From: Myxococcales bacterium
GTDB lineage: Bacteria; Myxococcota_A; Polyangia; Polyangiales; Polyangiaceae
Assembly (NCBI GenBank): GCA_004193285.1
Contig: SECP01000010.1
Coordinates: 1-64,000, forward strand
DNA length: 64,000 bases
Direction of reading: 5' to 3'
Under the pieces are notes generated by a model. It searched no databases, had not been told where the DNA came from, and saw only the letters and a list, made by a program, of their open reading frames with translations. Both the position numbers and the translations under genes were made by a program. Shown here piece after piece: positions 49,989-58,865 of this stretch. Position 1 is the first letter of the stretch; each line of letters begins with the position of its first letter.

Positions 49989-51743
49989 TTGGCGAACGAA
50001 TCCAAAGCGCACGGAAGCCTCGTGACCCTCGCCAGCGGGCTCGCGTTGCTCGCGGCTTCGGCCTGCACCGGCAACCTCAGCGGCAACTCCGGTGAAAACG
50101 GGGCCGCTGGCGTCGCCACCACCACTGGCGGCTCGAGCAGCGGGGGCGCGTCGGGGGGAGGCGCCGTGCCGCCGGGAGCGGGCGCGCCGGTGGATTCGCT
50201 GAATTGCGCCGATCACGTCGTGGACCCCGGTCCTTCGCCGATGCGGCTCCTGTCGCGCCAGCAGTACCTGAGCACGGTGAAGGACCTCGTCGGTGACGTG
50301 GCGGGGCTCGAGCAAGCCCTGGGTCCGAGCGACGCCGCGTCGGCGTTCGGCCTCGTGCAGCCCGACGTCACCCAGGTCGAGCTCGAGCATTACCAGGCCG
50401 CCGCCCAGGCTATCGCGGCCGCGGTCGTCTCGGAGCCGGCACGGCTCGACCGGCTGGCCCCGTGTGCCGCCGGCGCGGCGCCGACCGAGTGCGCCAAAAG
50501 CTTGGTGACGAAGCTCGGCGCGCTAGCGTACCGCGCGCCCATTACGGACGCCGCGGACATCGACCGCCACGTGCAGCTGTTCAGCGGCGGGGCGGCGACG
50601 AGCTACGCCCACGGCGTCGAGCTATTGCTGCAGGGGATCTTCCAGTCGCCGCGCTTCCTCTATCGGGTCGAGGTCGGCACCGGGGAGCGGGTCAGTGAAA
50701 AGGCGGTGAAGCTGTCGCCGTACGAGATCGCGGCGCGCTTGTCTTACGCGCTCTGGGATTCACCGCCCAGCGAGAGGCTCGTCGAGACGGCGGCGACCGG
50801 TGGCCTGAACGACGCGGCGGGCGTCAGCTCTCAGCTCGATTGGATGCTCCAAGATCCGAAGGGTCAGAAGCTGGTCAACCGCTTCCTCGAGAGCTGGCTG
50901 CACATTGGTCAGATCGACCGAATGGTGAAGAGCTCGGAGCAGTACGCGCAGTTTCAGTCCGCGACCTTCAAGGAGTCGCTCAAGGGGCAGGCGCGCGCCT
51001 TCTTCGAAGATTTGCTGACCAAGCAGGGCGGCAAGCTGCAAGCCCTCTTCCAATCGCAGACGGTGTTCTACAACCGAGATTTGGGCGACTATTACGGCGT
51101 TACGGGGACGGACGCCTTTCAGTCCCTGGAGAGGGCGGACGGCACTGCGGCCGGCATCCTCACGCTGCCGGTCGTCATGGCCGTGCAGGCCAAGCCCGAC
51201 GAGAGCTCGCCCATCTACCGAGGCCGTTTCGTGCGCGAGGCGCTGCTCTGCCAGCAGCTCCCGGCGCCGCCCGCGAACATTCCGCCCGCTCCGACCGTCA
51301 CCCCCGGTGTCTCCACCCGCGAGCGCGCGGCCCAGCACGAGGCAGACCCCACGTGCGCGGGCTGTCACCTGCTGCTCGACCAGGTGGGCTTCGGCTTCGA
51401 GAACTACGATGCGCTGGGGCGCTACCGCACGGAGGACGGCGGTAAGCCCATCGACGCGAGCGGACAGCTCGTGGGCACGCGCGACGCGAACGGGCCGTTC
51501 AATGGGGTTCAGGAGCTGGCCGAAAAGCTCGCCGGCAGCGCCGAGGTCAAAGAGTGCGTCACGCGGCAGTGGTTCCGTTTCGCCATGGCTCGCTTCGAGC
51601 AGCCGGTGGACGGCTGCAGCATGAAGAGCGTGCTCGATGACTTCGACGCTGCCGGACAAGACTTGAACGCGCTCCCGCGAGCCACCGTGCAGACCGACGC
51701 TTTTCTCTACCGCCGCCCGCTGGATATGGAGGTGAAGCCGTGA
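49989..51743 (+). CDS. DUF1587/DUF1592/DUF1588/DUF1585-type exported lipoprotein
   Basis: The TTG at 49989 gives 584 residues with a lipoprotein signal ending in LLAASAC; a GTG at 49914 gives a longer, less signal-like N-terminus. After a Gly/Ser-rich linker come the recognisable blocks: MRLLSRQQYLSTVKDLVGD (DUF1587-like), YEIAARLSYALWDSPPSERL (DUF1592 region), YRGRFVREALLCQQLPAPP and the CAGCH segment in ADPTCAGCHLLLDQVGFGFE (DUF1588), then VQTDAFLYRRPLD at the end (DUF1585). CxxCH could bind haem c, although a matched cytochrome context is not evident. The family pairs with DUF1552 proteins in Planctomycetota and Myxococcota; its function is unknown. Overlap with the next gene couples the pair. 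Confidence 0.87.
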   Translation: MANESKAHGSLVTLASGLALLAASACTGNLSGNSGENGAAGVATTTGGSSSGGASGGGAVPPGAGAPVDSLNCADHVVDPGPSPMRLLSRQQYLSTVKDLVGDVAGLEQALGPSDAASAFGLVQPDVTQVELEHYQAAAQAIAAAVVSEPARLDRLAPCAAGAAPTECAKSLVTKLGALAYRAPITDAADIDRHVQLFSGGAATSYAHGVELLLQGIFQSPRFLYRVEVGTGERVSEKAVKLSPYEIAARLSYALWDSPPSERLVETAATGGLNDAAGVSSQLDWMLQDPKGQKLVNRFLESWLHIGQIDRMVKSSEQYAQFQSATFKESLKGQARAFFEDLLTKQGGKLQALFQSQTVFYNRDLGDYYGVTGTDAFQSLERADGTAAGILTLPVVMAVQAKPDESSPIYRGRFVREALLCQQLPAPPANIPPAPTVTPGVSTRERAAQHEADPTCAGCHLLLDQVGFGFENYDALGRYRTEDGGKPIDASGQLVGTRDANGPFNGVQELAEKLAGSAEVKECVTRQWFRFAMARFEQPVDGCSMKSVLDDFDAAGQDLNALPRATVQTDAFLYRRPLDMEVKP

Positions 51744-53161
51744 CCAAAAACGAGCCCATCGATCTTCGAACCGCGATCAGCCGCCGCAAGCTGCTGGGCG
51801 GCCTGAGCGCGCTCACGGTGGCGCTATCCAGCCCGATCTGGCGCCCTGCGACCGTGTTCGGGCAGGACGCCAATCGCAAAGCCGCGAAGCGCTTCATCGG
51901 GATCTTCAGCGCCAACGGCACCGTCGGCAAAGCCTTTTGGCAGAGCGGCGCCGGCACGGACATCCCGCTCACGGCCATGACGCCGATCTTGGCGCCGCTG
52001 GAGGCGTACAAAGACAAGCTGCTCGTCCTGAAGGGCTTGCACATGTACTCCACGATCGAGAACGAGCTCGGGCAGGTAGACGGCGCCGAGGGAGCGTTGG
52101 ACGTACCCAACAAGCCGGGCGGTCCGCACATGAAGGGCCCGGGCGCCATGCTGACGGGCGGCTCACTGCTCGCGGGCAGCTTCACCGGCTCAGGGGGGCC
52201 CGCCGGCTGGGCCGATCGCCAATCGGTAGATCAGTACATTGCGGAGCGCATCGGCGCGGCCGATGTTCAGTACAAGTCGCTCGAGCTCGGCGTGCGTATC
52301 GAAGGGCAAGAGCCGCTGCGGGTCATCTCCTACCGGGGCCCGAACCAGCCGAACACTGCCGTCGACGACCCTTTCCAGATGTACCAGCGCATCTTCGCGG
52401 ACGCGAACCTGTCGCAGGATGAGCTGAAGAAGGTGCTCGCCGAGCGGCAAAGCGTGCTCGATTTTTTGAAGGACGACTTGGCCCGCTTGCAAGGCCGCGT
52501 GAGCAGTGAAGACAAAGCCAAGCTCGAAGCGCACCTGGCCGGGATCCGCAACTTGGAGCAACGCATGCAAAACGCCGGGCATGGCTGCACCCCGCTCACG
52601 ATGCCGCCAAAGTTCGACACGCGCGCCATGGACAGATTCCCGGAGGTCGGGCGTTTGCAGACGGACCTCATGCTCCTCGCGCACACGTGCGGCATGACGC
52701 GCGTCTCCACGTTCATGTGGGCCAACGCCGACAGCTGGCAATACTACCCATGGATCGGGGTGGACGAAGAGCACCACGAGCTGTCTCACGCCGGCGACGC
52801 CGACGACGTCGCAAACGAGAAGCTCGTGAAGATCAACCAGTGGCACAGTGAGCAGCTCAAGTACGTGCTGGACCAGCTCGCCGCCGTTCAGGAGCCGGAC
52901 GGCACGAGCATGCTGGACAGCAGCCTCGTTCTTTGGGGCAACGAGCTCGGCGCCGGCAACACGCACACCTACAAGAACATCCCCTGGGTGCTCGCGGGCG
53001 GCGCCGGCGGGTACCTCAAGATGGGGCGGCAGCTGACCTACGCCGACAAGCCCCACAACGACCTGCTCGTCTCCGTGTGCAACGCCATGGGCTTCGACGA
53101 CGTGAAGACGTTCGGCATCCCCGGCGTTTGCACGGGGCCGCTGCAGGGGCTGCAGGCCTAA
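51740..53161 (+). CDS. DUF1552 Tat-exported protein
   Basis: This 473-residue protein starts at GTG 51740, overlapping the preceding stop. The N-terminus has the twin-arginine signal ISRRKLLGGLSALTVALSS. DUF1552 blocks: RFIGIFSANGTVGKAFWQSG, LLVLKGLHMYST, PGGPHMKGPGAMLTGG, and WANADSWQYYPWIGVDEEHH followed by ELSH, then LWGNELGAGNTHTY. The fold is probably sulfatase/alkaline-phosphatase related, to judge by the His/Asp-rich motifs (inference). It is exported folded, so a cofactor is likely. It always travels with the DUF1592-type partner; cell location is periplasmic or outer surface. Confidence 0.87.
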   Translation: MTKNEPIDLRTAISRRKLLGGLSALTVALSSPIWRPATVFGQDANRKAAKRFIGIFSANGTVGKAFWQSGAGTDIPLTAMTPILAPLEAYKDKLLVLKGLHMYSTIENELGQVDGAEGALDVPNKPGGPHMKGPGAMLTGGSLLAGSFTGSGGPAGWADRQSVDQYIAERIGAADVQYKSLELGVRIEGQEPLRVISYRGPNQPNTAVDDPFQMYQRIFADANLSQDELKKVLAERQSVLDFLKDDLARLQGRVSSEDKAKLEAHLAGIRNLEQRMQNAGHGCTPLTMPPKFDTRAMDRFPEVGRLQTDLMLLAHTCGMTRVSTFMWANADSWQYYPWIGVDEEHHELSHAGDADDVANEKLVKINQWHSEQLKYVLDQLAAVQEPDGTSMLDSSLVLWGNELGAGNTHTYKNIPWVLAGGAGGYLKMGRQLTYADKPHNDLLVSVCNAMGFDDVKTFGIPGVCTGPLQGLQA

Positions 53162-53176
53162 GCTCGGCTCGAGCCT

Positions 53177-53557
53177 TCAGCGGCGGGCAGCGCGGCGCGG
53201 CGCGGCCGCGACTTCGCTCGGCGCGGTGCTTAGGAGATCGCGAGCGAGGGCGAGCGCGTAGGCCTGGCGCGCGGTGAGGTACTCGAAGGAGACGCCAAAG
53301 TGGCAGTCCAGCTCCCAGTCCACCATCCCCGGGACCTCGAACTCGATGTAGCGACCCGGCAGCGTGATGGCCACGAGCACTTTGGTGCCGAGCTGCAGAG
53401 GGCGCGGGGCGCTCAGGCGGAGCGCGGAGGTGCCCAGCTCGATGAGGGTAGCGCGCCCAAGCGGCTTGTGGTCGGCGCCAAAGAGCCGAACCGTGGTGCC
53501 CGGCGCCACGGGTGCGCGATCGGTTTTGAAGAAGACACCGCTCACGTGCCGAGCCAT
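53177..53557 (-). CDS. PilZ-like domain protein
   Basis: This 126-residue soluble protein is a small beta-barrel of PilZ type: GKATLIELGTSALRLSAPRP-like strand order (here LGRATLIELGTSALRLSAPR), VLVAITLPGRYIEFEVPGMV, and DWELDCHFGVSFEYLTARQA. The classic RxxxR and D/NxSxxG c-di-GMP contacts are not clearly kept; the place of the latter reads LGTSALRL. Binding of c-di-GMP is therefore doubtful. Myxobacteria carry many such divergent PilZ proteins. It is convergent with the DUF1552 gene. Confidence 0.68.
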   Translation of the reverse strand: MARHVSGVFFKTDRAPVAPGTTVRLFGADHKPLGRATLIELGTSALRLSAPRPLQLGTKVLVAITLPGRYIEFEVPGMVDWELDCHFGVSFEYLTARQAYALALARDLLSTAPSEVAAAPRRAARR

Positions 53558-54100
53558 GACGATCGCAATACCCGAGGTTGAGTCTCGCGTGAGTAACTAT
53601 TCGGCTTCTGTAAGCGTCATTTCGCGCCGACGGTCCGCCCTCCGCAGGCTCGCCGCACGCTCGTAACGAAGCTGAAATAGTCATGGCACATTCGGAAACC
53701 AAACCGGGCATTGGTGCTTCCGGCGGGGGCGTTGAGCTCGAGCGTCCGAGTCGGAGCCGGCAGGCGCAGGCCATGGCGCGGGTCTGGACGCAAGCGAGGG
53801 CACGGCTCCGGACGTGGAAGCGCCGAGGACGCCGGCGTGACGGGGGCGCGTGCTCGGGGCGCTTGACGAGCTGCTCGGCGCTCGGCACAATCGCCCGCAT
53901 GAATTGGCGCGTCGTCGGTCATCGTTTTCCCGCTTCGGGCGAGGGAACGTGCGCGCGCCACGGCGGCCGCGCAGGCTAGGCGGCGCGGCACTCGAGGCTC
54001 GCATCGAGCCGCCTGGCTGCTGGCCAAGGCGGCTTTCGAGCTTTTGTGGTTTGGTGGGTTCGTTTAGCGGGTTTTGTCTGTTTTCCTAAGGGGTTTACTC
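53558..54100. other. Gap of about 540 bp without a supported gene
   Basis: I see no convincing gene here. Short frames (for example 53683-53979, Arg-rich) lack a ribosome site and family features. The last ~60 bp before the ATP-grasp start are strikingly T-rich (GTTTTGTCTGTTTTCCT) and contain an AAGGGG ribosome site before ATG 54101. This is probably the leader and promoter of the ATP-grasp/exporter operon. No tRNA-like fold was noticed. Confidence 0.5.
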
Positions 54101-55318
54101 ATGAATTCGGTCTCACGTCCGCGGGTGCTGCTGGTAGCGCTAGCCAACTGGTTCGGTGGGCCGCGCTTGCCGCGCGCGTTTTCGCGTGCGGGGTTTCACG
54201 TCACGACCTTCGCGCTCTCCGGGCTGCTCATTTTGCGCTCGCAGGCTACCGACGAAACGGTATTGCTGCCGGAGGCAACCAGTAACGAGGAGCTGCTGGC
54301 GGCGCTCCTCGCGGCGATCGAGCGCACCCAGCCGGACATCGTGGTGCCTACGGACGAAAGCAGCATTCTGGCGCTGCACGCGGTGGCCGCGCGGTCACGG
54401 CAACCGGGGGTGAGCGATCGCGCCCGCGGTGCAATCGCCGCGTCCATCGGGGGTCCGAAGAGCGCAGCCACGGTTCGGAACCGAAAGGCGCTCGCGGAGC
54501 TGGCAAGCTCGCGCGGCGTCCGCACCCCGGACCACGCGGTGGTGCGCTCGGAGGCGGACGCGCTCGCGTTCGGAGCGCGGCATGGCTACCCGGTCGTGCT
54601 GAAGGAGGAGGACAGCGCGGCGGGCTTCGGCGTGTTCATCTGTAAAGACGAGGGAGCGCTGCGCGAGGCTCTGCGCAAGTCTTCGCAGCACCCCGCCGTG
54701 TACGAACAGGGGCTCTTGGCGCAGACGTTCATTGCTGGGCGCACGGCGATGCGGGTCGTGGTGGCGCAGGCGGGCAACGTGCTGGGCGGGCTCTCGGCGC
54801 TCAAGCTGGAGACGTGGCCCACTGCGCAAGGGCCGAGCACCTGCGTCGAGTTGTTCGACCATCCCGAGATGAAGGCCTCGTGCGAGGCCATCGTCGGCGC
54901 GCTCGGCTACAGCGGCTTCGCGAGCTTCGACTTCATGATCGACGAAGCGTCGCGGGCGCACCTGATCGAGCTGAACGCGCGTCCGACGCCCATCTCCCAC
55001 CTGGGGGAGCGCTACGGCGCGTGCCTGTGCCGCCACTTGCACGCGGCTCTCACGGGGGAGCCGACGAGCGCGGGCGAGCCGCAAGGGCTTCCCAGCCGTG
55101 TCGCGCTGTTCCCGCAGGAGTGGGTGCGCGATCAGAACAGCGCGCACCTTCGCGCCGGCGTGTACCACGACGCTCCGTGGGAGGAGCCGGACTTGGTGGA
55201 GGCTTACGTGGCATTTGGGCGAGGCCAAATGCGGTACATGGCCTACCGCGTCCTGGACGCGCGGGACGAAGACTTGCGAAAGAAGCTGACCGAGCTCGAG
55301 CGCTCGGCCGAGGCGTAG
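54101..55318 (+). CDS. ATP-grasp family ligase of the exporter operon
   Basis: The ATG at 54101, preceded by AAGGGG, gives 405 residues. The layout is N-terminal RVLLVALANWFGG Rossmann part, PDIVVPTDESSI, then GYPVVLKEEDSAAGFGVFIC (ATP lysine and flexible loop), and HLIELNARPTPISHL (metal-binding E-x-N-x-R). The Asn-Ala-Arg form of the last motif is normal for the superfamily. Substrate unknown; an amide, thioester or peptide bond with ATP is expected. The ABC exporter genes follow 12 bp later, so a ligated small molecule may be exported. The protein differs from the ATP-grasp enzyme at 4984. Confidence 0.83.
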   Translation: MNSVSRPRVLLVALANWFGGPRLPRAFSRAGFHVTTFALSGLLILRSQATDETVLLPEATSNEELLAALLAAIERTQPDIVVPTDESSILALHAVAARSRQPGVSDRARGAIAASIGGPKSAATVRNRKALAELASSRGVRTPDHAVVRSEADALAFGARHGYPVVLKEEDSAAGFGVFICKDEGALREALRKSSQHPAVYEQGLLAQTFIAGRTAMRVVVAQAGNVLGGLSALKLETWPTAQGPSTCVELFDHPEMKASCEAIVGALGYSGFASFDFMIDEASRAHLIELNARPTPISHLGERYGACLCRHLHAALTGEPTSAGEPQGLPSRVALFPQEWVRDQNSAHLRAGVYHDAPWEEPDLVEAYVAFGRGQMRYMAYRVLDARDEDLRKKLTELERSAEA

Positions 55319-55330
55319 GACGGCGAGGCG

Positions 55331-56359
55331 ATGGCATTCAGTATTCGTGTCGAAGGGCTACACAAGAGCTACCAGCGGCGGGTGCGTAAGCCGGGCTTGC
55401 TCGGCGCCGTGCGCGGTCTGTTCTCGGCCGAACGCCAGACGGTCCCGGCCGTGCAGGAGCTGAGCTTCACCATCAGCCCGGGCGAGCGCGTGGGTCTCAT
55501 CGGGGAGAACGGCGCTGGCAAATCGACCACCCTCAAGATGCTCACGGGCATCCTGCTGCCCACGAGCGGGCGCCTGGAGGTGCTGGGCCTGGAGCCTTGG
55601 CGGCAGCGTCGGCAATTGGCGGCCCGCATCGGCGTGGTCTTCGGTCAACGCCCGCAGCTCCTTTGGGACATCCCGGTGCGAGAAACGTTCACGCTGCTGA
55701 AGACCATGTACGGGGTGGACGAAAAACTATTTCAGGCCACGTACGCGGAGGCGGTGAAGCGCCTGGACCTCGAGCCGCTGCTCGGGGTCGCGGTGCGGAA
55801 GCTGTCACTCGGTCAGCGCATGCGCTGCGACCTGGCGGCTTCCTTGCTGCACGCCCCCGCGATCGCCTTCTTGGACGAGCCGACGATTGGGCTGGACGTG
55901 TCAGTGAAGGAGCAAGTCCGCGAGTACGTGGTCGAGATGCAGCGGCGCTTCGGCACCACTCTGCTTCTCACGACCCACGACCTCAAAGACATCACGGAGA
56001 CGTGCGATCGCCTGCTGCTGCTGGACCGGGGGCGGCTCCTTTTCGACGGCTCCCTGAAGGACTTCGAACGCCGCTTCGCGACCGAACGCCGCATCTTGCT
56101 CGAGCTGAACAAGCCCGTCGCGGAGTCGGCCGCCGCCGAGCTTTCGGTCGCGCTCGCGCCTCTCGGAGGCGTGCTCGTCGAGCATCGAGGGCACCGCGTC
56201 GTAGTCAGCTACCAGCGCGAAGGAGCGGCGCCGGCGCTCACTCAATGCCTGCTCAGCCTGCTCCCGGTGTCGGACATCGTGCTGGAAAAGGCCGATATCG
56301 ACAGCATGGTGGCCAGCATCTACCGTCGCTCTACCGAAGTGGAAGTGGGGGCGGCTTGA
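55331..56359 (+). CDS. ABC-2 type exporter ATPase (NatA-like, COG4586 group)
   Basis: This 342-residue ATPase has Walker A GENGAGKSTTLKML, a Q-loop region GVVFGQRPQLLWDIPV, signature KLSLGQRMRCDLAASL, Walker B IAFLDEPTIGLD and the H-loop LLTTHDLKDI. The C-terminal ~100 residues follow the group's extra domain (ILLELNKPVAESAAAELS). The GQRPQLLWDIP segment and the pairing with two permeases are typical of the COG4586/COG4587/COG3694 exporters. The next gene starts inside its stop (TTGA at 56356). Confidence 0.93.
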   Translation: MAFSIRVEGLHKSYQRRVRKPGLLGAVRGLFSAERQTVPAVQELSFTISPGERVGLIGENGAGKSTTLKMLTGILLPTSGRLEVLGLEPWRQRRQLAARIGVVFGQRPQLLWDIPVRETFTLLKTMYGVDEKLFQATYAEAVKRLDLEPLLGVAVRKLSLGQRMRCDLAASLLHAPAIAFLDEPTIGLDVSVKEQVREYVVEMQRRFGTTLLLTTHDLKDITETCDRLLLLDRGRLLFDGSLKDFERRFATERRILLELNKPVAESAAAELSVALAPLGGVLVEHRGHRVVVSYQREGAAPALTQCLLSLLPVSDIVLEKADIDSMVASIYRRSTEVEVGAA

Positions 56360-57174
56360 GGCCCGCTACGGCCTCGCAAGAGCTGCGCGCCCAGGCCGCT
56401 TTGTTCGTGCGCTCCGTGCGCACGAGCTTTGCCTACAAACCGGCGCTGGTTTTGAGCATGCTCTCGGTAGCAATCGCCTACCTGGTGCCGATGCTGGTGT
56501 GGCGCCACGTGTACCAAGCGCGGGGGGACACGTTGGCGGTGCCGGCGAGCCGCCTGTTTCCCTACCTTCTGCTCGCGGCCGCCCTGAATACTTGCTTCTT
56601 TTTGGGAGTGGAAGGGCGCATCGGTCAGCGCATTCGGATGGGGCTCATCGCGACCGATTTGCTGCGCCCGGTGGACTTCCAGCTCACGCAGTTGAGCCAG
56701 GCGCTCTCGGACGTGGTCTTGAACGTGACGATGGTGTTGCCATTCTTGGCGCTCGCTTACGGGCTGTGGGGGAGCGCCGCGCTTCCAGGAGACGGCTGGA
56801 GCTTGCTCGGGTTTTTCGCGAGTAGCGGGCTCGCGCTCCTCATTCATTTCGCGCTGTCGTTCATCTTCGTTCAAGCGGCCTTCGTTACCTTCAGCAACTA
56901 CGGTATCTTCGTGGCGAAGTCCGCGCTGCAGCAGGCCTTCTCGGGGCTATCGGCGCCGCTCGCTCTGTTCCCGCCGAGCTTGCGCGCGGTGGCGGAATAC
57001 CTACCGTTCTGTCACACGATTCACTCCCCGGTGTCGATCTACCTCGGGGACGTCTCCGGTCCCGCGGTCTGGCAAGTTCTCGCGGTGCAGGCGGCGTGGG
57101 CGGCTGGTCTGCTGCTCACCGGGCGGGCGCTGCTCGGGCTTTCGCTCCGCTACCTGGAGATTCAAGGTGGCTGA
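56356..57174 (+). CDS. ABC-2 exporter permease 1 (COG4587 type)
   Basis: From the TTG at 56356 the product has 272 residues and six membrane helices (for example LVLSMLSVAIAYLVPMLVW, LFPYLLLAAALNTCFFLGVE, LLGFFASSGLALLIHFALSF, and LAVQAAWAAGLLLTGRALLG). The start is a TTG in the overlapping stop of the ATPase gene because no ATG/GTG fits the family length. The segment RIGQRIRMGLIATDLLRPVD is the group's cytoplasmic loop that meets the ATPase. It overlaps the second permease by 8 bp, so all three subunits are made together. Confidence 0.88.
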   Translation: MRPATASQELRAQAALFVRSVRTSFAYKPALVLSMLSVAIAYLVPMLVWRHVYQARGDTLAVPASRLFPYLLLAAALNTCFFLGVEGRIGQRIRMGLIATDLLRPVDFQLTQLSQALSDVVLNVTMVLPFLALAYGLWGSAALPGDGWSLLGFFASSGLALLIHFALSFIFVQAAFVTFSNYGIFVAKSALQQAFSGLSAPLALFPPSLRAVAEYLPFCHTIHSPVSIYLGDVSGPAVWQVLAVQAAWAAGLLLTGRALLGLSLRYLEIQGG

Positions 57175-57970
57175 AGAACGCGGGGTCGCCGCTTCGTTGC
57201 GCGTGTACCTTCGAGCGTACAGCGCATCGCTCCAAGCGAAGCTGGAGTACCGAACGGATTTGGCCATCGGCCTCGTCACCTCGATGATGCTGCAGGCCGC
57301 TGGCCTCAGCCTCTTGTGGATCGTGCTGCGCGTCGCCCCCAGCTTGAACGGCTGGACGGCGCCGCAGGTGCTCTATCTATTCGGCATGACCGCGGCGTGC
57401 CTCGGCGGCTCCGAGCTGTTCTTCAACCAGATCTGGAGCTTGCCGGGCGCGATCGTGATGGGGGACCTCGACCGGCTGTTGACCTACCCGGTGCGCGCCT
57501 TGCCATTTTTTCTGCTGACGCGGCCGGAGCTGCACGCTTTCGGCAACGTGCTCACTGGCTTTTCCTACGTGACCGCGTCGTTGCTGTGGCTGAGCGCACC
57601 CTGGTACGTGTGGCTGGCGGCGCCGCTGCTCTGGCTGTGCGGAATGCTGGTGTACACCGCCGTCCTCGTGTGGTTCGGCTGCCTTTCGTTCCGCGTGCTC
57701 GGGCCGCAGCTCTCCAGCATGATGGTTGCGCACAACCTCTTGCAGGCGACGCGCTACCCGCTCGGCGCTTACCCGCGCGGGGTGCGTTTCGCGCTGTTGT
57801 TCCTCTTTCCGTTCGGCGCCTTCCACTACGTGCCGGGCAGCATCTTCTTCGGCCACGGGGCGCCGCTGATCGGTTTGGTCGGCGCGCCGCTCGCCGCCTT
57901 GGTCACGATGTGGCTCGCGCAGCGCGCCTGGGACCTCGGTCTCGCGAGCTACGAGAGCACCGGCTCGTAG
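57167..57970 (+). CDS. ABC-2 exporter permease 2 (COG3694 type)
   Basis: This 267-residue protein has six helices and starts with a GTG at 57167. Typical blocks are LEYRTDLAIGLVTSMMLQAA, LYLFGMTAACLGGSELFFNQ, GDLDRLLTYPVRALPFFLLT and ATRYPLGAYPRGVRFALLFL, then PFGAFHYVPGSIFFG. The GDLDRLLTYP motif and the RYPxxAYP motif are hallmarks of this subfamily. Cargo of the family is unknown, with small molecules and peptide-like compounds suggested. It is the last gene of the operon ATP-grasp - ATPase - permease - permease; the convergent dioxygenase gene ends 12 bp beyond. Confidence 0.9.
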   Translation: MAEERGVAASLRVYLRAYSASLQAKLEYRTDLAIGLVTSMMLQAAGLSLLWIVLRVAPSLNGWTAPQVLYLFGMTAACLGGSELFFNQIWSLPGAIVMGDLDRLLTYPVRALPFFLLTRPELHAFGNVLTGFSYVTASLLWLSAPWYVWLAAPLLWLCGMLVYTAVLVWFGCLSFRVLGPQLSSMMVAHNLLQATRYPLGAYPRGVRFALLFLFPFGAFHYVPGSIFFGHGAPLIGLVGAPLAALVTMWLAQRAWDLGLASYESTGS

Positions 57971-57982
57971 TCGCGGCGCTGT

Positions 57983-58789
57983 TCAGCCGAAGGCGTGAGC
58001 CGAGAGCTCTACGCCCATGAAGGTGTCGTGGTAGGCCGCGCGGCCCCGGTCGGAGCCGGCCGCGCCTGCGACCACCATGAGCGGAAGCAGGTGCTCCTCA
58101 CGGGGGTGGGCGACGCGGGCGGAGGGAGCCTCTGCCCAGCTGGCGAGGCGCGCGTCATGCTCCGCGGCGTCACGGGGCGTGGTATCGCGCAGCCAAGCGT
58201 CGAAGGCAGAAGACGCGGCGCGCCCCTGGGGGCCGAAGCCGCGCATGTTGTGGAAGGTCATGCCGCTGCCGATGATGAAGACGCCTTCGTCGCGTAGAGG
58301 AGCGAGGGCGCGACCGATGGCGAGGTGCTCACGCGGATCGAGACCGGTCTTGAGCGATAGCTGGAGGGTGGGGATTTCAGCGTCGGGGTAAGTGAGCTTG
58401 AGTGGAACGAAGGTGCCGTGATCGAAGCCGCGATCCGAGCTCGCGCCATTCTGGATACCGGCTTGCGTGAGCAGCTCGCGAACGCGGCCCGCGACCTCGG
58501 GTGAGCCGGGTGCCGGCCAAGACAGCCGGTACGACTCCTCGGGGAAGCCGTAGTAGTCGTACAGCAGGGGCGGCTGCGCGCTGGTCATGACCGTGGGCTG
58601 CGCCTCTTCCCAATGGGCAGAGACGACGAGCAGCGCGCGCGGAGGAGCGGCCGGCATGTCGCGTACGCTTTGGAGGTAGCGGGTGAGCGCCTGCTTCTCC
58701 GGCTCGCTGCCGATGCCGTTCACGAACGGCCACGGACCACCCCCGTGGGGGAGGAAAACGACGGGAAGACGCGGGGAAGGGCTGGCCAT
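57983..58789 (-). CDS. ygiD: LigB-type extradiol dioxygenase (DODA/YgiD family)
   Basis: The ATG at 58789 gives 268 residues. The fold is the class III extradiol dioxygenase: LPVVFLPHGGGPWPF (first His), VVSAHWEEAQPTV (second His), YDYYGFPEESYRLSW, FDHGTFVPLKL (third His region), and PTLQLSLKTGLDPREHLAIG, ending in REEHLLPLMVV. Named members open the ring of 4,5-DOPA; others use Zn instead of Fe. The usual length (~260) fits. It is single, divergent from the DEAD-box helicase across a gap with nested inverted repeats. Substrate not defined here. Confidence 0.9.
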   Translation of the reverse strand: MASPSPRLPVVFLPHGGGPWPFVNGIGSEPEKQALTRYLQSVRDMPAAPPRALLVVSAHWEEAQPTVMTSAQPPLLYDYYGFPEESYRLSWPAPGSPEVAGRVRELLTQAGIQNGASSDRGFDHGTFVPLKLTYPDAEIPTLQLSLKTGLDPREHLAIGRALAPLRDEGVFIIGSGMTFHNMRGFGPQGRAASSAFDAWLRDTTPRDAAEHDARLASWAEAPSARVAHPREEHLLPLMVVAGAAGSDRGRAAYHDTFMGVELSAHAFG

Positions 58790-58807
58790 GAGCCCAAGAT
58801 ACGGCTC

Positions 58808-58865
58808 GTTCGCAGAGTTACAATACGTCTGTTCAGGACCACATTGTTGCTGCGAACACAACAAT
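58808..58865. promoter_or_regulatory. Nested inverted repeats in the dioxygenase/helicase divergent gap
   Basis: GTTCGCAG (58808-58815) pairs with CTGCGAAC (58850-58857), and ATTGTTG (58843-58849) pairs with CAACAAT (58859-58865) across a 9-bp spacer. On the minus strand TTGTAA, then 16 bp, then TATCTT ends just before the dioxygenase ATG and could be its promoter. The gap (58790-58968) is more AT-rich than its neighbours. Binding of a regulator is inferred. Confidence 0.45.

Noticed and set aside
53683-53979. 98-residue plus-strand frame in the 540-bp gap
   Set aside because: No ribosome site, Arg-rich low-complexity composition and no family features.
55597-56355. N-terminal extension of the first exporter permease frame
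   Set aside because: Arg/Pro-rich shadow of the ATPase gene; the membrane protein starts at 56356.
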